Of a stretch of DNA of 64,000 nt, positions 18,629-27,870 are shown one piece after another (position 1 is the stretch's first letter; every line of letters starts with the position of its first letter). The DNA lies in contig NZ_JANUBZ010000003.1 in assembly GCF_024808665.1 (NCBI RefSeq), forward strand, positions 1-64,000. Reading direction: 5' to 3'. This DNA comes from Mucilaginibacter empetricola (GTDB lineage: Bacteria > Bacteroidota > Bacteroidia > Sphingobacteriales > Sphingobacteriaceae). The notes under the pieces were generated by a model. The model was not told where the DNA came from. It saw nothing but the letters and a program-made list of their open reading frames with translations, and ran no database searches. The translations under genes were made by a program, and so were the position numbers.

Positions 18629-20434
18629 ATGAGCAGGGAAGTCAATTTTTTTAATTTTTCAATCAATAAAATTCTTTCAAAAAATCAATCAATACTTGAT
18701 CAGGCAAAAATACGCCTTTTATATTATGGCTTTTGGATTGTAGCCGTTGCTGTTGCAGGTTTGTTTGTCAGCGTTTACTTTCAGCACCAGGTTTTATTAT
18801 CCATCACAGCAGCTATTTTATTTTTCTCGGTAGTTGTTCTGTTTAAGTATTTAACCTATCGGCCACACTGGCGTCAAATATCTCATGCGTTGCTTGTAAT
18901 TGCAACACTCATCAATTTAAATAACGTATTTATTGCTCTGCAAACTGTTGATATAATTACAATACAGATCATCCTGCTCATTATACTTTTTAGCTTTTAT
19001 ATGCTGGGCCAAAGCTGGGGATTGTTTTATTCGCTGCTTAATTTGATCCCGGTGCTTGCGTTTATGGTATTGGAATATAACTCCAATTATTTTATAGCCC
19101 TACGCCCCGAAAAGGTCGATCAGTCGACTATTATCATAGGTATTTTTGCCAATTTTATTATCATTATTTATATACATAGCCATTTTTACAGCGCATTTTT
19201 TAACAATATAAAACAGCTGAAGGAAACCGGCGATGAGCAGCAGAGGTTGAATGGGCAATTAGAGGTAGCCATTGATAAAGCCGAAAAATCATCACAGATA
19301 AAATCGGAGTTTCTATCCACTATGTCGCATGAAATCCGAACGCCGTTGAATGCTATTATTGGTATGAGCAACCTCATGATGATGGCCAATCCCAGGCCCG
19401 ATCAGCAGGAAAATCTGAACGTGTTAAAGTTTTCGGCAAACAATCTTTTATCCATCGTAAACGATGTGCTCGATTTTAACAAGATAGAATCGGGAAAGGT
19501 TATTTTCGAAAATTTGAAGTTCAACCTGGTTGATTTATTGCAAAATATTTGCGGAGCTGAAATATTAAAAGCACAACAAAAGGGTTTAAACTTCGCGCTG
19601 AAAATTGATCCGCTGCTGCAAAACAAAATACTTTTTGGTGACCCGACACGGGTAAGCCAAATACTGTTCAACCTGATCAGTAATGCCATTAAATTTACGC
19701 CGCAGGGCAACATCTGGGTAAAAGCATTTCTTTACGAGGATAAACATAACTCAATTATTATAAGCTTTATAGTTAAAGATACCGGCATCGGCATAGAGAA
19801 GAATAACCTGGAGAGCATCTTTGAACCATTTACACAAGAATCAATTACTACCACCCGCCAATACGGAGGTACAGGTTTAGGTTTGGCTATTGTTAAACGA
19901 CTGTTGGAACTACAGGGCCTGCATATGAATGTAAGCAGTAAGATTGGAGAAGGATCTGAGTTTTCATTCAACATGGAGTTTGCAGTATCAACAGAACGGG
20001 TACGATATACGGCAGATAAAAGTCTGTTATATCCGGGTAATGAACTGCTTAGTTCCTTAAAGCTTCTTATTGCCGAAGATAACCCGGTGAATGTTTTACT
20101 GATGAAGAAATTATTATCAAAGTGGAACATTATCCCAACTATAGCCGAAAACGGCGAGCGGGCCATAGAGGTTTTGCAGTACGGTAATTTCGATCTTATT
20201 TTAATGGACCTTCAAATGCCGGTAATGAATGGTTTTGACGCAGCCAAAGAAATACGCAAGCTACCCGATTCAAAAAAGGCAGGTATACCTATCATTGCAC
20301 TTACCGCCGCAGCATTAAACGACATCAAAGAACAGGTTTTAAATGCCGGTATGAATGATTACGTTTCCAAACCATTTAAGCCCGAAGAGTTGATGGAAAA
20401 AATTCAGAGCCTGGTTACTGCGGTACCTCAATAA
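18629..20434 (+). CDS. Membrane hybrid histidine kinase/response regulator
   Basis: A 601-residue sensor. About six hydrophobic segments occupy residues ~30-190. A short coiled coil leads to HisKA (FLSTMSHEIRTPLNAIIGMSN, phospho-His near 233) and HATPase_c (N box LISNAIKFTP, G1 DTGIGI, G2 TGLGLAI; ~335-450). A fused receiver (~475-597) has LLIAEDNPVN, the phosphoacceptor Asp in DLILMDLQMP (~525) and KPF. The family autophosphorylates and passes phosphate to its own receiver. No separate output regulator lies beside it and no DNA-binding domain is fused, so the downstream partner is unknown. Confidence 0.93.
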   Translation: MSREVNFFNFSINKILSKNQSILDQAKIRLLYYGFWIVAVAVAGLFVSVYFQHQVLLSITAAILFFSVVVLFKYLTYRPHWRQISHALLVIATLINLNNVFIALQTVDIITIQIILLIILFSFYMLGQSWGLFYSLLNLIPVLAFMVLEYNSNYFIALRPEKVDQSTIIIGIFANFIIIIYIHSHFYSAFFNNIKQLKETGDEQQRLNGQLEVAIDKAEKSSQIKSEFLSTMSHEIRTPLNAIIGMSNLMMMANPRPDQQENLNVLKFSANNLLSIVNDVLDFNKIESGKVIFENLKFNLVDLLQNICGAEILKAQQKGLNFALKIDPLLQNKILFGDPTRVSQILFNLISNAIKFTPQGNIWVKAFLYEDKHNSIIISFIVKDTGIGIEKNNLESIFEPFTQESITTTRQYGGTGLGLAIVKRLLELQGLHMNVSSKIGEGSEFSFNMEFAVSTERVRYTADKSLLYPGNELLSSLKLLIAEDNPVNVLLMKKLLSKWNIIPTIAENGERAIEVLQYGNFDLILMDLQMPVMNGFDAAKEIRKLPDSKKAGIPIIALTAAALNDIKEQVLNAGMNDYVSKPFKPEELMEKIQSLVTAVPQ

Positions 20435-20439
20435 TGCAA

Positions 20440-20892
20440 TTATTTGTAATCAGGCAATTCTTCAATAAATTGATAATTGCCGGCGTTAAAGTCAACGCTG
20501 CAATAAAAATGTTGAAGCCCGTTGGTAACCGCCAGTAGATTTACCTTATGCACCATATTATACCGGGCTATCTGGTCGAACGTTTTTTGGTCAATACTTA
20601 CCGAAGGTGCTTTACACTCCACAAGCAAAATTTTCTCGCCTGCTGTATTAAAAACAATAATATCAGATCTGTTGGGGCGGCCATATAGCTTATGCCCGCC
20701 TTCTATTTTTATAAGTGATTTAGGATACTTTTTATGCTGAATTAAATACTGAACAAAATGCTGGCGCACCCATTCTTCAGGCGTAAGAACAATATTCTTT
20801 TTTCTTATCACATCAAATATAAACAGCTGACCATTTTGATCGCTTATTTTAAACGGGTAAGGCGGTAAATGAAGCGGTTGCAGCAATTCCAT
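20440..20892 (-). CDS. HsdR N-terminal-like (PD-(D/E)xK) nuclease-fold protein
   Basis: A 150-residue stand-alone protein resembling the N-terminal nuclease domain of type I restriction HsdR subunits. The PD-(D/E)xK core is visible: Asp in RPNRSDIIVFN and ECKAP (E-x-K) around residues 75-105, followed by a conserved helix FDQIARYN. No HsdM, HsdS or helicase is nearby, so it is not part of a restriction system here. It ends 5 bp from the convergent kinase gene and is divergent from holA. Small proteins of this type are widespread in Bacteroidota; function unknown. Confidence 0.8.
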   Translation of the reverse strand: MELLQPLHLPPYPFKISDQNGQLFIFDVIRKKNIVLTPEEWVRQHFVQYLIQHKKYPKSLIKIEGGHKLYGRPNRSDIIVFNTAGEKILLVECKAPSVSIDQKTFDQIARYNMVHKVNLLAVTNGLQHFYCSVDFNAGNYQFIEELPDYK

Positions 20893-21021
20893 CTGCGAAA
20901 ATGGCTATTTTAAGCTTGTAATCCTAATGCGCTGTTGATGGTTTTAATGCCTCACTGATATATCGAATGTAAATAATTCGCCACTCGGCATTCACAATAA
21001 ATCTGTAATTTGCAGCCTGAA

Positions 21022-22044
21022 ATGACTGCTACGGATATACTCAAAGACCTTAAGAATAGAAAATACAAACCCCTGTACCTATTACACGGGGACGAACCCT
21101 ATTTTATTGATCTGGTGAGCAATTTTGTAGAGCATAAATTATTGTCGGATGCCGAAAAAGGGTTTAACCAAACCGTTCTGTATGGCAAGGATACCGATAT
21201 TATGACGGTGCTTAATGCGGCGAAACGTTACCCCATGATGGCGGATTACCAGGTTGTGCTGGTAAAAGAAGCCCAGGATATGAAATGGGGTAGTGATGAT
21301 GCCGACAAAAAAGGAATAAACCCTTTATTAAGTTATTTAGAGAGCCCTTTGCCCAGCACTATACTGGTGTTTTGCTATAAATACGGCAAATTTGATAAGC
21401 GAAAGAAAACCTACAAAGCCATTGAGAAAAACGGTGTGATTTTTGAATCGGCCGCTTTGTATGACAATAAAATACCTGCCTGGATTGAAGGCTTTATAGC
21501 CGAAAAAGGTTACAAAATAAACCAGCAGGCCAGCTTGATGTTATCTGAGTATTTGGGTAACGATCTATCTAAAATTGCCAATGAGCTGGAAAAACTAATG
21601 CTGAATGTTGCTGCCGGGCAGGAAATTACGCTTAAGCATATTCACGATAATATTGGCATCAGCAAGGAGTACAATGTTTTTGAATTACAAACGGCTTTGA
21701 GCAAAAAAGATGCTTTTAAAGCCAATCAGATTATTAATTATTTTGAGGCAAACCCCAAGGCTAATCCCATTGTATTGGTTTTAGGTAATTTGAATAATTT
21801 TTTTAGCAAGGTGCTTGTTTATCATTATGTGAGAGATAAATCGCAACAAAACCTTGCCCGCGAATTGGGTATCAGTCCTTTTTTTGTAAAGGATTATGAG
21901 CAGGCAGCACGTAGCTATAATTATGGTAAAACTATGCAGATTATAAGCTACCTGCGCGAGTACGATTTAAAAAGTAAAGGTGTTGATTCAACAACCGATC
22001 ATGGGGGTTTAATGAGGGAGCTGGTGTTTAAGATATTGCACTAA
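21022..22044 (+). CDS. holA: DNA polymerase III subunit delta
   Basis: A 340-residue clamp-loader subunit that opens the sliding clamp. Domain I begins with the family-typical PLYLLHGDEPYFIDL. The middle shows VVLVKEAQDMKWG near 80, and the C-terminal collar domain has SFFVKDYEQAARSYNY-like helices. The frame runs from a TTG at 21010, but the ATG at 21022 (MTATDILKDLKNRKYKPLYLLHG) gives the normal start. It stands alone on this strand. Confidence 0.9.
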   Translation: MTATDILKDLKNRKYKPLYLLHGDEPYFIDLVSNFVEHKLLSDAEKGFNQTVLYGKDTDIMTVLNAAKRYPMMADYQVVLVKEAQDMKWGSDDADKKGINPLLSYLESPLPSTILVFCYKYGKFDKRKKTYKAIEKNGVIFESAALYDNKIPAWIEGFIAEKGYKINQQASLMLSEYLGNDLSKIANELEKLMLNVAAGQEITLKHIHDNIGISKEYNVFELQTALSKKDAFKANQIINYFEANPKANPIVLVLGNLNNFFSKVLVYHYVRDKSQQNLARELGISPFFVKDYEQAARSYNYGKTMQIISYLREYDLKSKGVDSTTDHGGLMRELVFKILH

Positions 22045-22159
22045 GCGTCATTATTTTGACTCAAAAAGGTGCTGGGGCTGTTTATTTCTTTTTTTCCTTG
22101 TATTTGTGTAAAAAAAGCTTTTGTTTGGTGCTTTAAATCTGATAACTAAAACATTATAA

Positions 22160-24061
22160 ATGCTATTTCGCTCATCAGAAGAAAACAATATCAATAAAGT
22201 AGAAGATGCGCATCCTGAGTTGATAGCATTTTTTAATGCTATGGACGAGGTTTTTTTTTCTGTTGATATGACCAACTCAACCCTCATTCAGATTTCAGAC
22301 GCTTGCGAGAATTTGTATGGTTATAAGCCAATTGATTTTTTGATAAACAACAAACTTTGGTTTGAACTGATTCACCCCGACGACAAGCACCTGGCCAGCA
22401 ATGAAGACGAAATATTAAGACGTGGCGAACCGGTAAATAACGCTTATAGAATTATCCATAAAAATGGCAGTGTTAGGTGGGTTGAAAAAAAGATCATTCC
22501 CGGTTTAAACGAATCAGGTACGCTGGTTAGGGTTGATGGCATTACAAGAGATATAACGCTGCGCAAGCAAAACGAAGAAGCGCAGCTGGAAACGGATGCC
22601 AGGTATAGGCAGATTGTTGAAAACGCCCAGGAGGGCATTTGGACAATTGACGTTAACAATAAAACAAATTTTGTAAACCAAAAAATGGCCGATCTGCTGG
22701 GTTATACCCCTGCCGAAATGATTGGCAAAGAGCTGTTTGATTTTGTTGATGCTGAGGAAAAGGAATTTTTGATAGCGTGCATGGAGCGGAGAAGAAAAGG
22801 AGCACAGGAGAATCTTAACATCAGGTATAAAAGAAAAAACGGAGACGATTTTTGGGCAAACATATCTGCAAACCCTATTCTCGATGACGAAGGCCAGTAC
22901 AAAGGTGCGCTGGCAATGGTTATTGATATAACGCAGCGAATGGCTAGTGAAGAGGCGCTCAAAATATCGGAAGCCAATTTGCGCACCATATTTGAGAACA
23001 CCGATACCGCTTACATATTGTTTGATTTGGAACTGAAGATAGTTTCGTTTAATGCCCTGGCTCAAAAATATTCGGAAAGCCATAATAACCAGACGCTGGA
23101 GGTTAACAAAGCCATACAGGATTATTTTACGCCCGAAAGGTGGCTATTTATAACAGAAACGCTGAAAAAAGTTGCGGCCGGCGAAATGATTAATTATGAA
23201 CTAAGCTATACAAAAAGCGACGGCTTTGTTCAATGGCATAATGTACGCTGGCTTAACGTAAAAAATAACGAAGGTAAAAACTGGGGCTTTATTTTAGCCA
23301 ATAAAGATATAACTGAAGCAAAAAGTGCCGCCCTTGAGCGGGAACGCATTACCGCTGATTTAATACAGCACAATAACGACCTGGAACAATTTACCTATAT
23401 CATTTCGCACAACTTGCGGGCGCCTGTTGCCAATATAATGGGCCTTGCCGATATGCTTAAAGAGCACGACTTTGACCAGGAAGTAAGGAGCGAGATAGTG
23501 GAACGGGTTTCACGCTCTATAAGTAATATTGATGTTATTATTCAGGATTTAAATAGCATACTACAAGCCAGGGGAGCCGTTAACGAGAAAAAAGAAACCA
23601 TTTATTTTGATGACGTTATAAACTCCATAAAAACAAGTATCTATAATACGCTGGTTACCAAAAATGTACAATTCAAATGCTCGTTTACTGAAATTGAGTC
23701 CATTTTTAGTATTCGCAGCTATATCTACAGCATATTTTATAATCTGTCCTTAAACAGTGTAAAATATTACCGCACTGATGTTCCGCCGGTTATTACTATT
23801 AGAAGTAAGCTGGTGGACGGAGAAATGGAGATCTGTTTTACCGATAACGGCAAAGGCATCGACCTGGAAAAAAATGGCGAACACCTCTTTGGCCTTTACA
23901 AACGGTTTGACACCACTACCGAAGGCAAAGGTATGGGCCTGTTTATGGTAAAAACTCAGGTTGAAGCACTTGGAGGCTCCATCAAAGTAAAAAGCAAGCT
24001 GAATGAGGGCACTGAGTTTACCATCCGGTTTAAGCCGCGGCTGGTATTACCTGGTGTTTAA
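22160..24061 (+). CDS. Multi-PAS sensor histidine kinase (cytoplasmic)
   Basis: A 633-residue kinase without membrane segments. Three PAS domains with PAC motifs sit at ~25-130, ~145-260 and ~270-390 (GITRDITLRKQNEE, MVIDITQRMASEE, LANKDITEAKSAA end each). A dimerisation/phosphoacceptor helix reads FTYIISHNLRAPVANIMGLADML (His near 415), and HATPase_c (~510-628) has LSLNSVKYY, TDNGKGID and GMGLFMVKTQVEALGGSI. The HNLRAP form of the H box is common in Bacteroidota PAS kinases. No cognate regulator is adjacent. Confidence 0.92.
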   Translation: MLFRSSEENNINKVEDAHPELIAFFNAMDEVFFSVDMTNSTLIQISDACENLYGYKPIDFLINNKLWFELIHPDDKHLASNEDEILRRGEPVNNAYRIIHKNGSVRWVEKKIIPGLNESGTLVRVDGITRDITLRKQNEEAQLETDARYRQIVENAQEGIWTIDVNNKTNFVNQKMADLLGYTPAEMIGKELFDFVDAEEKEFLIACMERRRKGAQENLNIRYKRKNGDDFWANISANPILDDEGQYKGALAMVIDITQRMASEEALKISEANLRTIFENTDTAYILFDLELKIVSFNALAQKYSESHNNQTLEVNKAIQDYFTPERWLFITETLKKVAAGEMINYELSYTKSDGFVQWHNVRWLNVKNNEGKNWGFILANKDITEAKSAALERERITADLIQHNNDLEQFTYIISHNLRAPVANIMGLADMLKEHDFDQEVRSEIVERVSRSISNIDVIIQDLNSILQARGAVNEKKETIYFDDVINSIKTSIYNTLVTKNVQFKCSFTEIESIFSIRSYIYSIFYNLSLNSVKYYRTDVPPVITIRSKLVDGEMEICFTDNGKGIDLEKNGEHLFGLYKRFDTTTEGKGMGLFMVKTQVEALGGSIKVKSKLNEGTEFTIRFKPRLVLPGV

Positions 24062-24090
24062 TAAGGGCATACCAACCGCAGCAAAGCTCG

Positions 24091-24516
24091 TTAAGCTGCT
24101 TCTTCAAATTTAACTACTGTCACTCTTAGCCTGTCGTCGGGCATACCGTCTGTTTCAAATAAAAGGGTAACCTTGCCATCTTTACCTTCAATGGTTATGG
24201 TTACATCCCTGTCGGTACCTTGTTCGTCAGTAATGGTTGCTTTAATAACCCATTTACCATCCTTAAACGGAACTGTCCAGTTGCAGATATCAGATTTTAT
24301 TTTACCGGTCATTTTGTGCTCGTCGTTCACATTGATCGCTAAATCTGTTTTGTTAATGTCAACTATTGCTTTTTCATCTACAGTTCGCGCCACAGTACCA
24401 TCGGCATTAAGATGTTCGGTATTTGCAGTTGTAATGGTTACTTTTTTACCACATTGGGCAAAACTGATACTGCACGCAGCTATCAACGTTAAAAAGGTTA
24501 GTGTAAGAGATTTCAT
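24091..24516 (-). CDS. Secreted hypothetical protein, 141 aa
   Basis: A clear signal peptide (MKSLTLTFLTLIAACSISFA, cleavage near 20) precedes a beta-rich, charged domain of ~120 residues with no family I recognise. The only Cys residues after the signal are at ~22 and ~78. It converges closely with the PAS kinase and shares direction with another small exported protein upstream (24551-24943), 34 bp away, so the two may be co-transcribed. Confidence 0.7.
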   Translation of the reverse strand: MKSLTLTFLTLIAACSISFAQCGKKVTITTANTEHLNADGTVARTVDEKAIVDINKTDLAINVNDEHKMTGKIKSDICNWTVPFKDGKWVIKATITDEQGTDRDVTITIEGKDGKVTLLFETDGMPDDRLRVTVVKFEEAA

Positions 24517-24550
24517 GTTGTTTTTTATTTATGATTTATCAATTTGTTGT

Positions 24551-24943
24551 TTATTTTTTGGTGAGCATATCTTTTATGCCGTCACACATCTTTCTGATGC
24601 GGTAAACCGAAGCGTTTGAATTTTTCCGTTTATCAATCTCGATGTTAAGTTTCCCCGGCGATTCGTTTGCGTAAAATTCAGTCCGGTCTGTAAGGGTGGT
24701 CGTCACATCAAAATAATCATTGCCTGTTTTGGCCAAACTATTGGGCGAAATACTTTCATTAATATATTCCAGCACACTGGTGGTATTTCTATCCGGAAAA
24801 ACTGCAGTGAATTTGTATTTGTCGTTATCATCGTGCACGGCAATGGCAATGTTGTGATTGTTAACCTGGGGTAGGTTTTGCCATACTAAAAAGGTGCCCA
24901 TCGCTACCAGGCATAGGGCAGTTAAATAAAAGCTTGTTTTCAT
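24551..24943 (-). CDS. Hypothetical membrane-anchored protein, 130 aa
   Basis: An N-terminal hydrophobic segment (residues ~5-22, FYLTALCLVAMGTFLVW) is an uncleaved anchor or signal. The rest is polar with no recognised domain. The C-terminus (~100-130) is basic and then ends KMCDGIKDMLTKK. It is the first gene of a likely two-gene unit with 24091-24516, and the region upstream carries an inverted repeat at 24984-25015. Confidence 0.65.
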   Translation of the reverse strand: MKTSFYLTALCLVAMGTFLVWQNLPQVNNHNIAIAVHDDNDKYKFTAVFPDRNTTSVLEYINESISPNSLAKTGNDYFDVTTTLTDRTEFYANESPGKLNIEIDKRKNSNASVYRIRKMCDGIKDMLTKK

Positions 24944-24983
24944 TTTACCACTGTTTAAGTTTAAGATTCTTTGTTTTTATGTC

Positions 24984-25015
24984 GCTAAATAAACAAAATG
25001 TGTTGTTTGTTTAGC
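24984..25015. promoter_or_regulatory. Inverted repeat, possible operator
   Basis: TAAACAAA (24990-24997) and TTTGTTTA (25006-25013) are perfect inverted 8-mers around 8 nt. An overlapping outer pair GCTAAA/TTTAGC ends at 24984 and 25015. It sits 41 bp upstream of the minus-strand gene 24551-24943. Confidence 0.4.
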
Positions 25016-25112
25016 AAATATATATGTTTACTATGGTAATATGCAATACATAGTTCTATAAATATTAAATTTAATTTATAACTTATTGATTATAAATGAA
25101 TTGAAATTTAAA

Positions 25113-25244
25113 ATGAAAACTAATATGAAGTGGATGAAGAAAAAAAACCTTTTACGAGGCCTTTACATCAAAGGCAGCAATGTGGCAATTAAAGAAAAAC
25201 TAAAAGGATTTTATTTTCGTATAAAGGATAAGTTGTTAAAATGA
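25113..25244 (+). CDS. Small basic ORF, 43 aa
   Basis: The frame starts ATGAAAACTAAT and encodes a strongly basic peptide (many Lys and Arg) with a central NLLRGLYIKGSNVAIKEKL stretch and a C-terminal FYFRIKDKLLK. It could form an amphipathic helix. It stands 60 bp upstream of the GAF/PAS gene on the same strand. There is no homology evidence, so it may be chance; codon use is AT-rich like the surrounding non-coding DNA. Confidence 0.3.
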   Translation: MKTNMKWMKKKNLLRGLYIKGSNVAIKEKLKGFYFRIKDKLLK

Positions 25245-25303
25245 CACTTTTAAAATGTGTGCGTTAACAATGGTTTTTAACCCTGCAGGCATAATTAATT
25301 TAA

Positions 25304-26458
25304 ATGATTGACGACCTAAAGCATCAGGCTATTGAACATTTTTTACATTTTGGTCTCGAGAACGATAAAGAGCTCATCGAAATAGTAGAACTGGCGGCAG
25401 CGGTTGCTAATGTGCCTTACGCAGTTATAACTTTTTTAGATAACGATACCGTTTACTTAAAAATAGGAAAGGGGATGACGGTTACTTCATCGCCTAGGCA
25501 TTTGAGTTTTTGCACCCACATAGTTAATAAGAATGAAGTTGTTATAGTTACCGATACGCTGAAAGACGAGAGATTTTATGATCACCCTAAAGTGAGCGGT
25601 GGTCCGGGTTTGCGTTTTTTTGCCGGTATACCCATCCTGGCGCCCAATGGAAATAAAATAGGGTCACTTATTGTACTTGATAAAAAACCACACACGTTGG
25701 ATACTCATCAGCAATTGGTGCTGAAAATATTGGGTAACCAAATAATGAAAATAATAGAAGCAAGGGCGACGAGCGAGCTGCTTAATAAAAAGCAGGCAGA
25801 ATTAGAGGAGCAAAAGGTCCTTAATATTCAAGCCAATATCCGGTTGCGGTCTTTTTTTGAAAGCTCAACAAATTTCCAGGTGCTGTTGAACAGAAATGCC
25901 GAGGTTATCGACTTTAATAAAACAGCCTATAACTTTATCAGGGCGGTACACAAAACCGAAATGAAAACCGGCGACCAGTTTATCAAATACCTGCATCCGG
26001 AGTTTGTTGCAACCTTTATAGATAAATATCAGCTAACCTTACAAGGTACCAAATGCGCCGTTGAAGGGTCAACTGACTATGACGAATTGGGGATTATTTG
26101 GTGGGAGGCATCATTTGATGTTGCACGCGATGCCAATAACGAAATAATTGGTGTATCGTACATTATCCGTAATGTAACCGAGCGGAAACTTAAAGAACAA
26201 AAAATATTGGCGCAAAACGCCTCGTTAATAAAAATTGCCCATATACAGGCACATGAATTTCGTGCGCCTTTAACTACTATAATGGGTTTAATGTATTTAA
26301 TTAAAGAAGAAAACTACGAAGCGCCGTCGGAATATATCGAATTATTGGAACAGGCGGTTGATGCATTGGATACCACCATACGGCATATTGTGCGCGATAT
26401 AGATGATATGGTTATTGATAATTATGCAGAAAAAACTGCGGTAGCAGATAAAAAATAA
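25304..26458 (+). CDS. GAF-PAS-HisKA protein lacking an ATPase domain
   Basis: A 384-residue signalling protein. A GAF domain (~15-160) has SFCTHIV and the GSLIVLDKKPH end seen in bacterial GAF sensors. A PAS domain (~185-295) ends NVTERKLKEQ. A HisKA-like two-helix segment reads IAHIQAHEFRAPLTTIMGLMYLI (candidate His near 320). The frame then stops after ~60 more residues, and a terminator hairpin follows at once. The usual ~120-residue HATPase_c is therefore absent, and no downstream frame supplies it. It may be phosphorylated by another kinase or act as a dominant or sensory partner. Confidence 0.85.
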   Translation: MIDDLKHQAIEHFLHFGLENDKELIEIVELAAAVANVPYAVITFLDNDTVYLKIGKGMTVTSSPRHLSFCTHIVNKNEVVIVTDTLKDERFYDHPKVSGGPGLRFFAGIPILAPNGNKIGSLIVLDKKPHTLDTHQQLVLKILGNQIMKIIEARATSELLNKKQAELEEQKVLNIQANIRLRSFFESSTNFQVLLNRNAEVIDFNKTAYNFIRAVHKTEMKTGDQFIKYLHPEFVATFIDKYQLTLQGTKCAVEGSTDYDELGIIWWEASFDVARDANNEIIGVSYIIRNVTERKLKEQKILAQNASLIKIAHIQAHEFRAPLTTIMGLMYLIKEENYEAPSEYIELLEQAVDALDTTIRHIVRDIDDMVIDNYAEKTAVADKK

Positions 26459-26490
26459 AAGGCGGCTTATATGGGCCGCCTTCTGTTTTT
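26459..26490. terminator. Bidirectional terminator
   Basis: The stem AAGGCGGC/GCCGCCTT with a TTATATGG loop has an A run before it and a T-rich run (CTGTTTTT) after it. It serves the plus-strand kinase-like gene and the minus-strand lmo0937-type gene. Confidence 0.8.
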
Positions 26491-26503
26491 AACAACAATT
26501 AAT

Positions 26504-26659
26504 TTAAATAGTGGATGGACTTCTGATTAAGCCAATCAGGAATGCAATTATTGCAATTACCAATAATGCATGTATAATGCCGCCCGCCGAATAGGCAAAT
26601 ACGCCAATCGCCCATCCAATTACCAGGATAACTGCGATGATATAAAGAATTGATCTCAT
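26504..26659 (-). CDS. lmo0937-family small membrane protein
   Basis: A 51-residue protein read from ATG at 26659 to TAA at 26504. It starts MRSILYIIAVILVIGWAIG, followed by VFAYSAGGIIHALLVIAIIAFLIGLIRS. Two hydrophobic helices are separated by a glycine turn, exactly the layout of the short lmo0937/DUF5670 family common in Bacteroidota, often stress-induced. Longer overlapping frames on this strand have no such pattern. Function unknown. Confidence 0.85.
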   Translation of the reverse strand: MRSILYIIAVILVIGWAIGVFAYSAGGIIHALLVIAIIAFLIGLIRSPSTI

Positions 26660-26872
26660 GATGATATGTTTTTATGTTAGATGTACTAAGCATGGCTGCA
26701 AAACCGTGCCAAAGAGTGGTAATAGGGGGCTGCCGCAGTTAAAACGAGGTGTTTTGTTTAGAATAGGCTACAACTTATGAGAAAGCAAGGACATGTTGAT
26801 TTGCCTTAGAAAGAGGCCTGTTAAGTATTGCATTTGCCGGTACAATTTGTAGATTTAAAAAACTTTATCTTA

Positions 26873-27076
26873 ATGCTCTTTTTTATTGTTTGGCTTTTTT
26901 ATATCAGATTTTGTGCTTATGCAGGCTCAAAACGGGTTATAGGCGGTTTTACGGCCTTAATGTATGGGATTTGTTTTAGCTTCTTTGGGATCCTTTTCAT
27001 CTTAACGTCAAGGCGACTGGACGACGAAAGAGCAAATGCAGCTTTAATTGAAAAATTTAAACCAGCAAAAATTTAA
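26873..27076 (+). CDS. Small membrane protein, 67 aa
   Basis: The frame is open from a TTG at 26828, but the ATG at 26873 gives a protein beginning at once with a transmembrane helix (MLFFIVWLFYIRFCAYAG), then a second helix (~28-50) and a charged tail ending EKFKPAKI. I do not recognise the family. The upstream 170 bp hold no clear promoter box. Confidence 0.5.
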   Translation: MLFFIVWLFYIRFCAYAGSKRVIGGFTALMYGICFSFFGILFILTSRRLDDERANAALIEKFKPAKI

Positions 27077-27169
27077 AAGCGATCAGTATGTCTTGGCAGG
27101 GGTCTCCGAGGGGACTCTGCGCTAGGCAATAATTATTTCGTGATATAATGCCCTGTTTAATAGTTTGTT

Positions 27170-27751
27170 TTAGTTTGAAATTGCAGCGATATAGATATCA
27201 ACGGCATTTGTAGTGGGGTTTAAGTTGACAGAAAACCTTGGATCGTCTATCGGGTGATTACCAGAAAATTCCATTCTTTGAATATTTGTGTATTTTAAGT
27301 AATGGATGTAATTAAAAATTTCATCGCCATAACTTTGAGATTCAGAAAATTTATTTGAGACCCAAATGTTTACAATGACACCCTTTGGTTGTTGTTTTAA
27401 AAAATTATAGAGCTTTAAGGTGTCCTCCTTTGTTATATGTATATCGCTGGTAATGAAAGGTTGATTATAAAAAGTCGCAATTATATCTTTAGCCCTTGGG
27501 AGATGTTTTGGAGGCCCTTTAATGAGCGGACCTTTAATAAGAGTATCCTTTTCTTTTGTAATTGTTTTAACAGAATCCGCTCTCGATGAGTGAGTTTGTT
27601 TTGGCAAAAATATCGGTGAAAGGGTTTGCCAAATAACCAGGAGCCCCACAATTATTCCAACAATCCACGAAACAGTTTCTACGTTCTTTCTAAAATCGCT
27701 TTTAGTAGATCTTTCATTTTGTTCAGTAGGAGTCAATGATTTCCTTGCCAT
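27170..27751 (-). CDS. Hypothetical single-pass membrane protein, 193 aa
   Basis: One transmembrane segment (~28-50, VSWIVGIIVGLLVIW) follows a short polar N-terminus. A linker rich in Lys and Pro (~60-85, with LIKGPLIKGPPK) leads to a globular domain (~85-193) of no recognised family, with the motif VIVNIWVSNKFSESQSYGDEIFNY. It is AT-richer than housekeeping neighbours. It is isolated between two plus-strand genes. Confidence 0.6.
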   Translation of the reverse strand: MARKSLTPTEQNERSTKSDFRKNVETVSWIVGIIVGLLVIWQTLSPIFLPKQTHSSRADSVKTITKEKDTLIKGPLIKGPPKHLPRAKDIIATFYNQPFITSDIHITKEDTLKLYNFLKQQPKGVIVNIWVSNKFSESQSYGDEIFNYIHYLKYTNIQRMEFSGNHPIDDPRFSVNLNPTTNAVDIYIAAISN

Positions 27752-27815
27752 AAGATTTAGTTTAAGCTAATATAAAAAATATTCCGTTTATAACTATTGT
27801 TACAATTTTACTGCA

Positions 27816-27870
27816 CTGTTCGATTTCCTTAACTTCGATTTCTCCCGCTGTTCGATTTTCCCAACTTCGA
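27816..27870. repeat. 23-bp direct repeat, 32-bp period
   Basis: CTGTTCGATTTCC...AACTTCGA occurs at 27816-27838 and, with few changes, at 27848-27870. It lies in the 233-bp gap upstream of the EVE gene. Confidence 0.5.

Larger units (their letters stand above)
24944..25303. other. AT-rich 360-bp gap with an inverted repeat and one small ORF
   Basis: The gap lies between divergent genes. It holds the palindrome at 24984-25015 and a 43-codon frame at 25113-25244. The rest is AT-rich sequence in which I see no further feature. Confidence 0.5.

Noticed and set aside
20440..20892. Remnant of a type I restriction system
   Set aside because: Only an HsdR-N-like domain is present, complete in itself, with no hsdM/hsdS; such stand-alone genes are common.
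25304..26458. Frameshifted full-length histidine kinase
   Set aside because: No HATPase_c motif is found in any frame downstream, and a terminator follows the stop, so the short form appears native.
26499..26693. 64-residue minus-strand frame
   Set aside because: It is an out-of-frame shadow of the 51-residue lmo0937-type membrane protein at 26504-26659, which has the family pattern.
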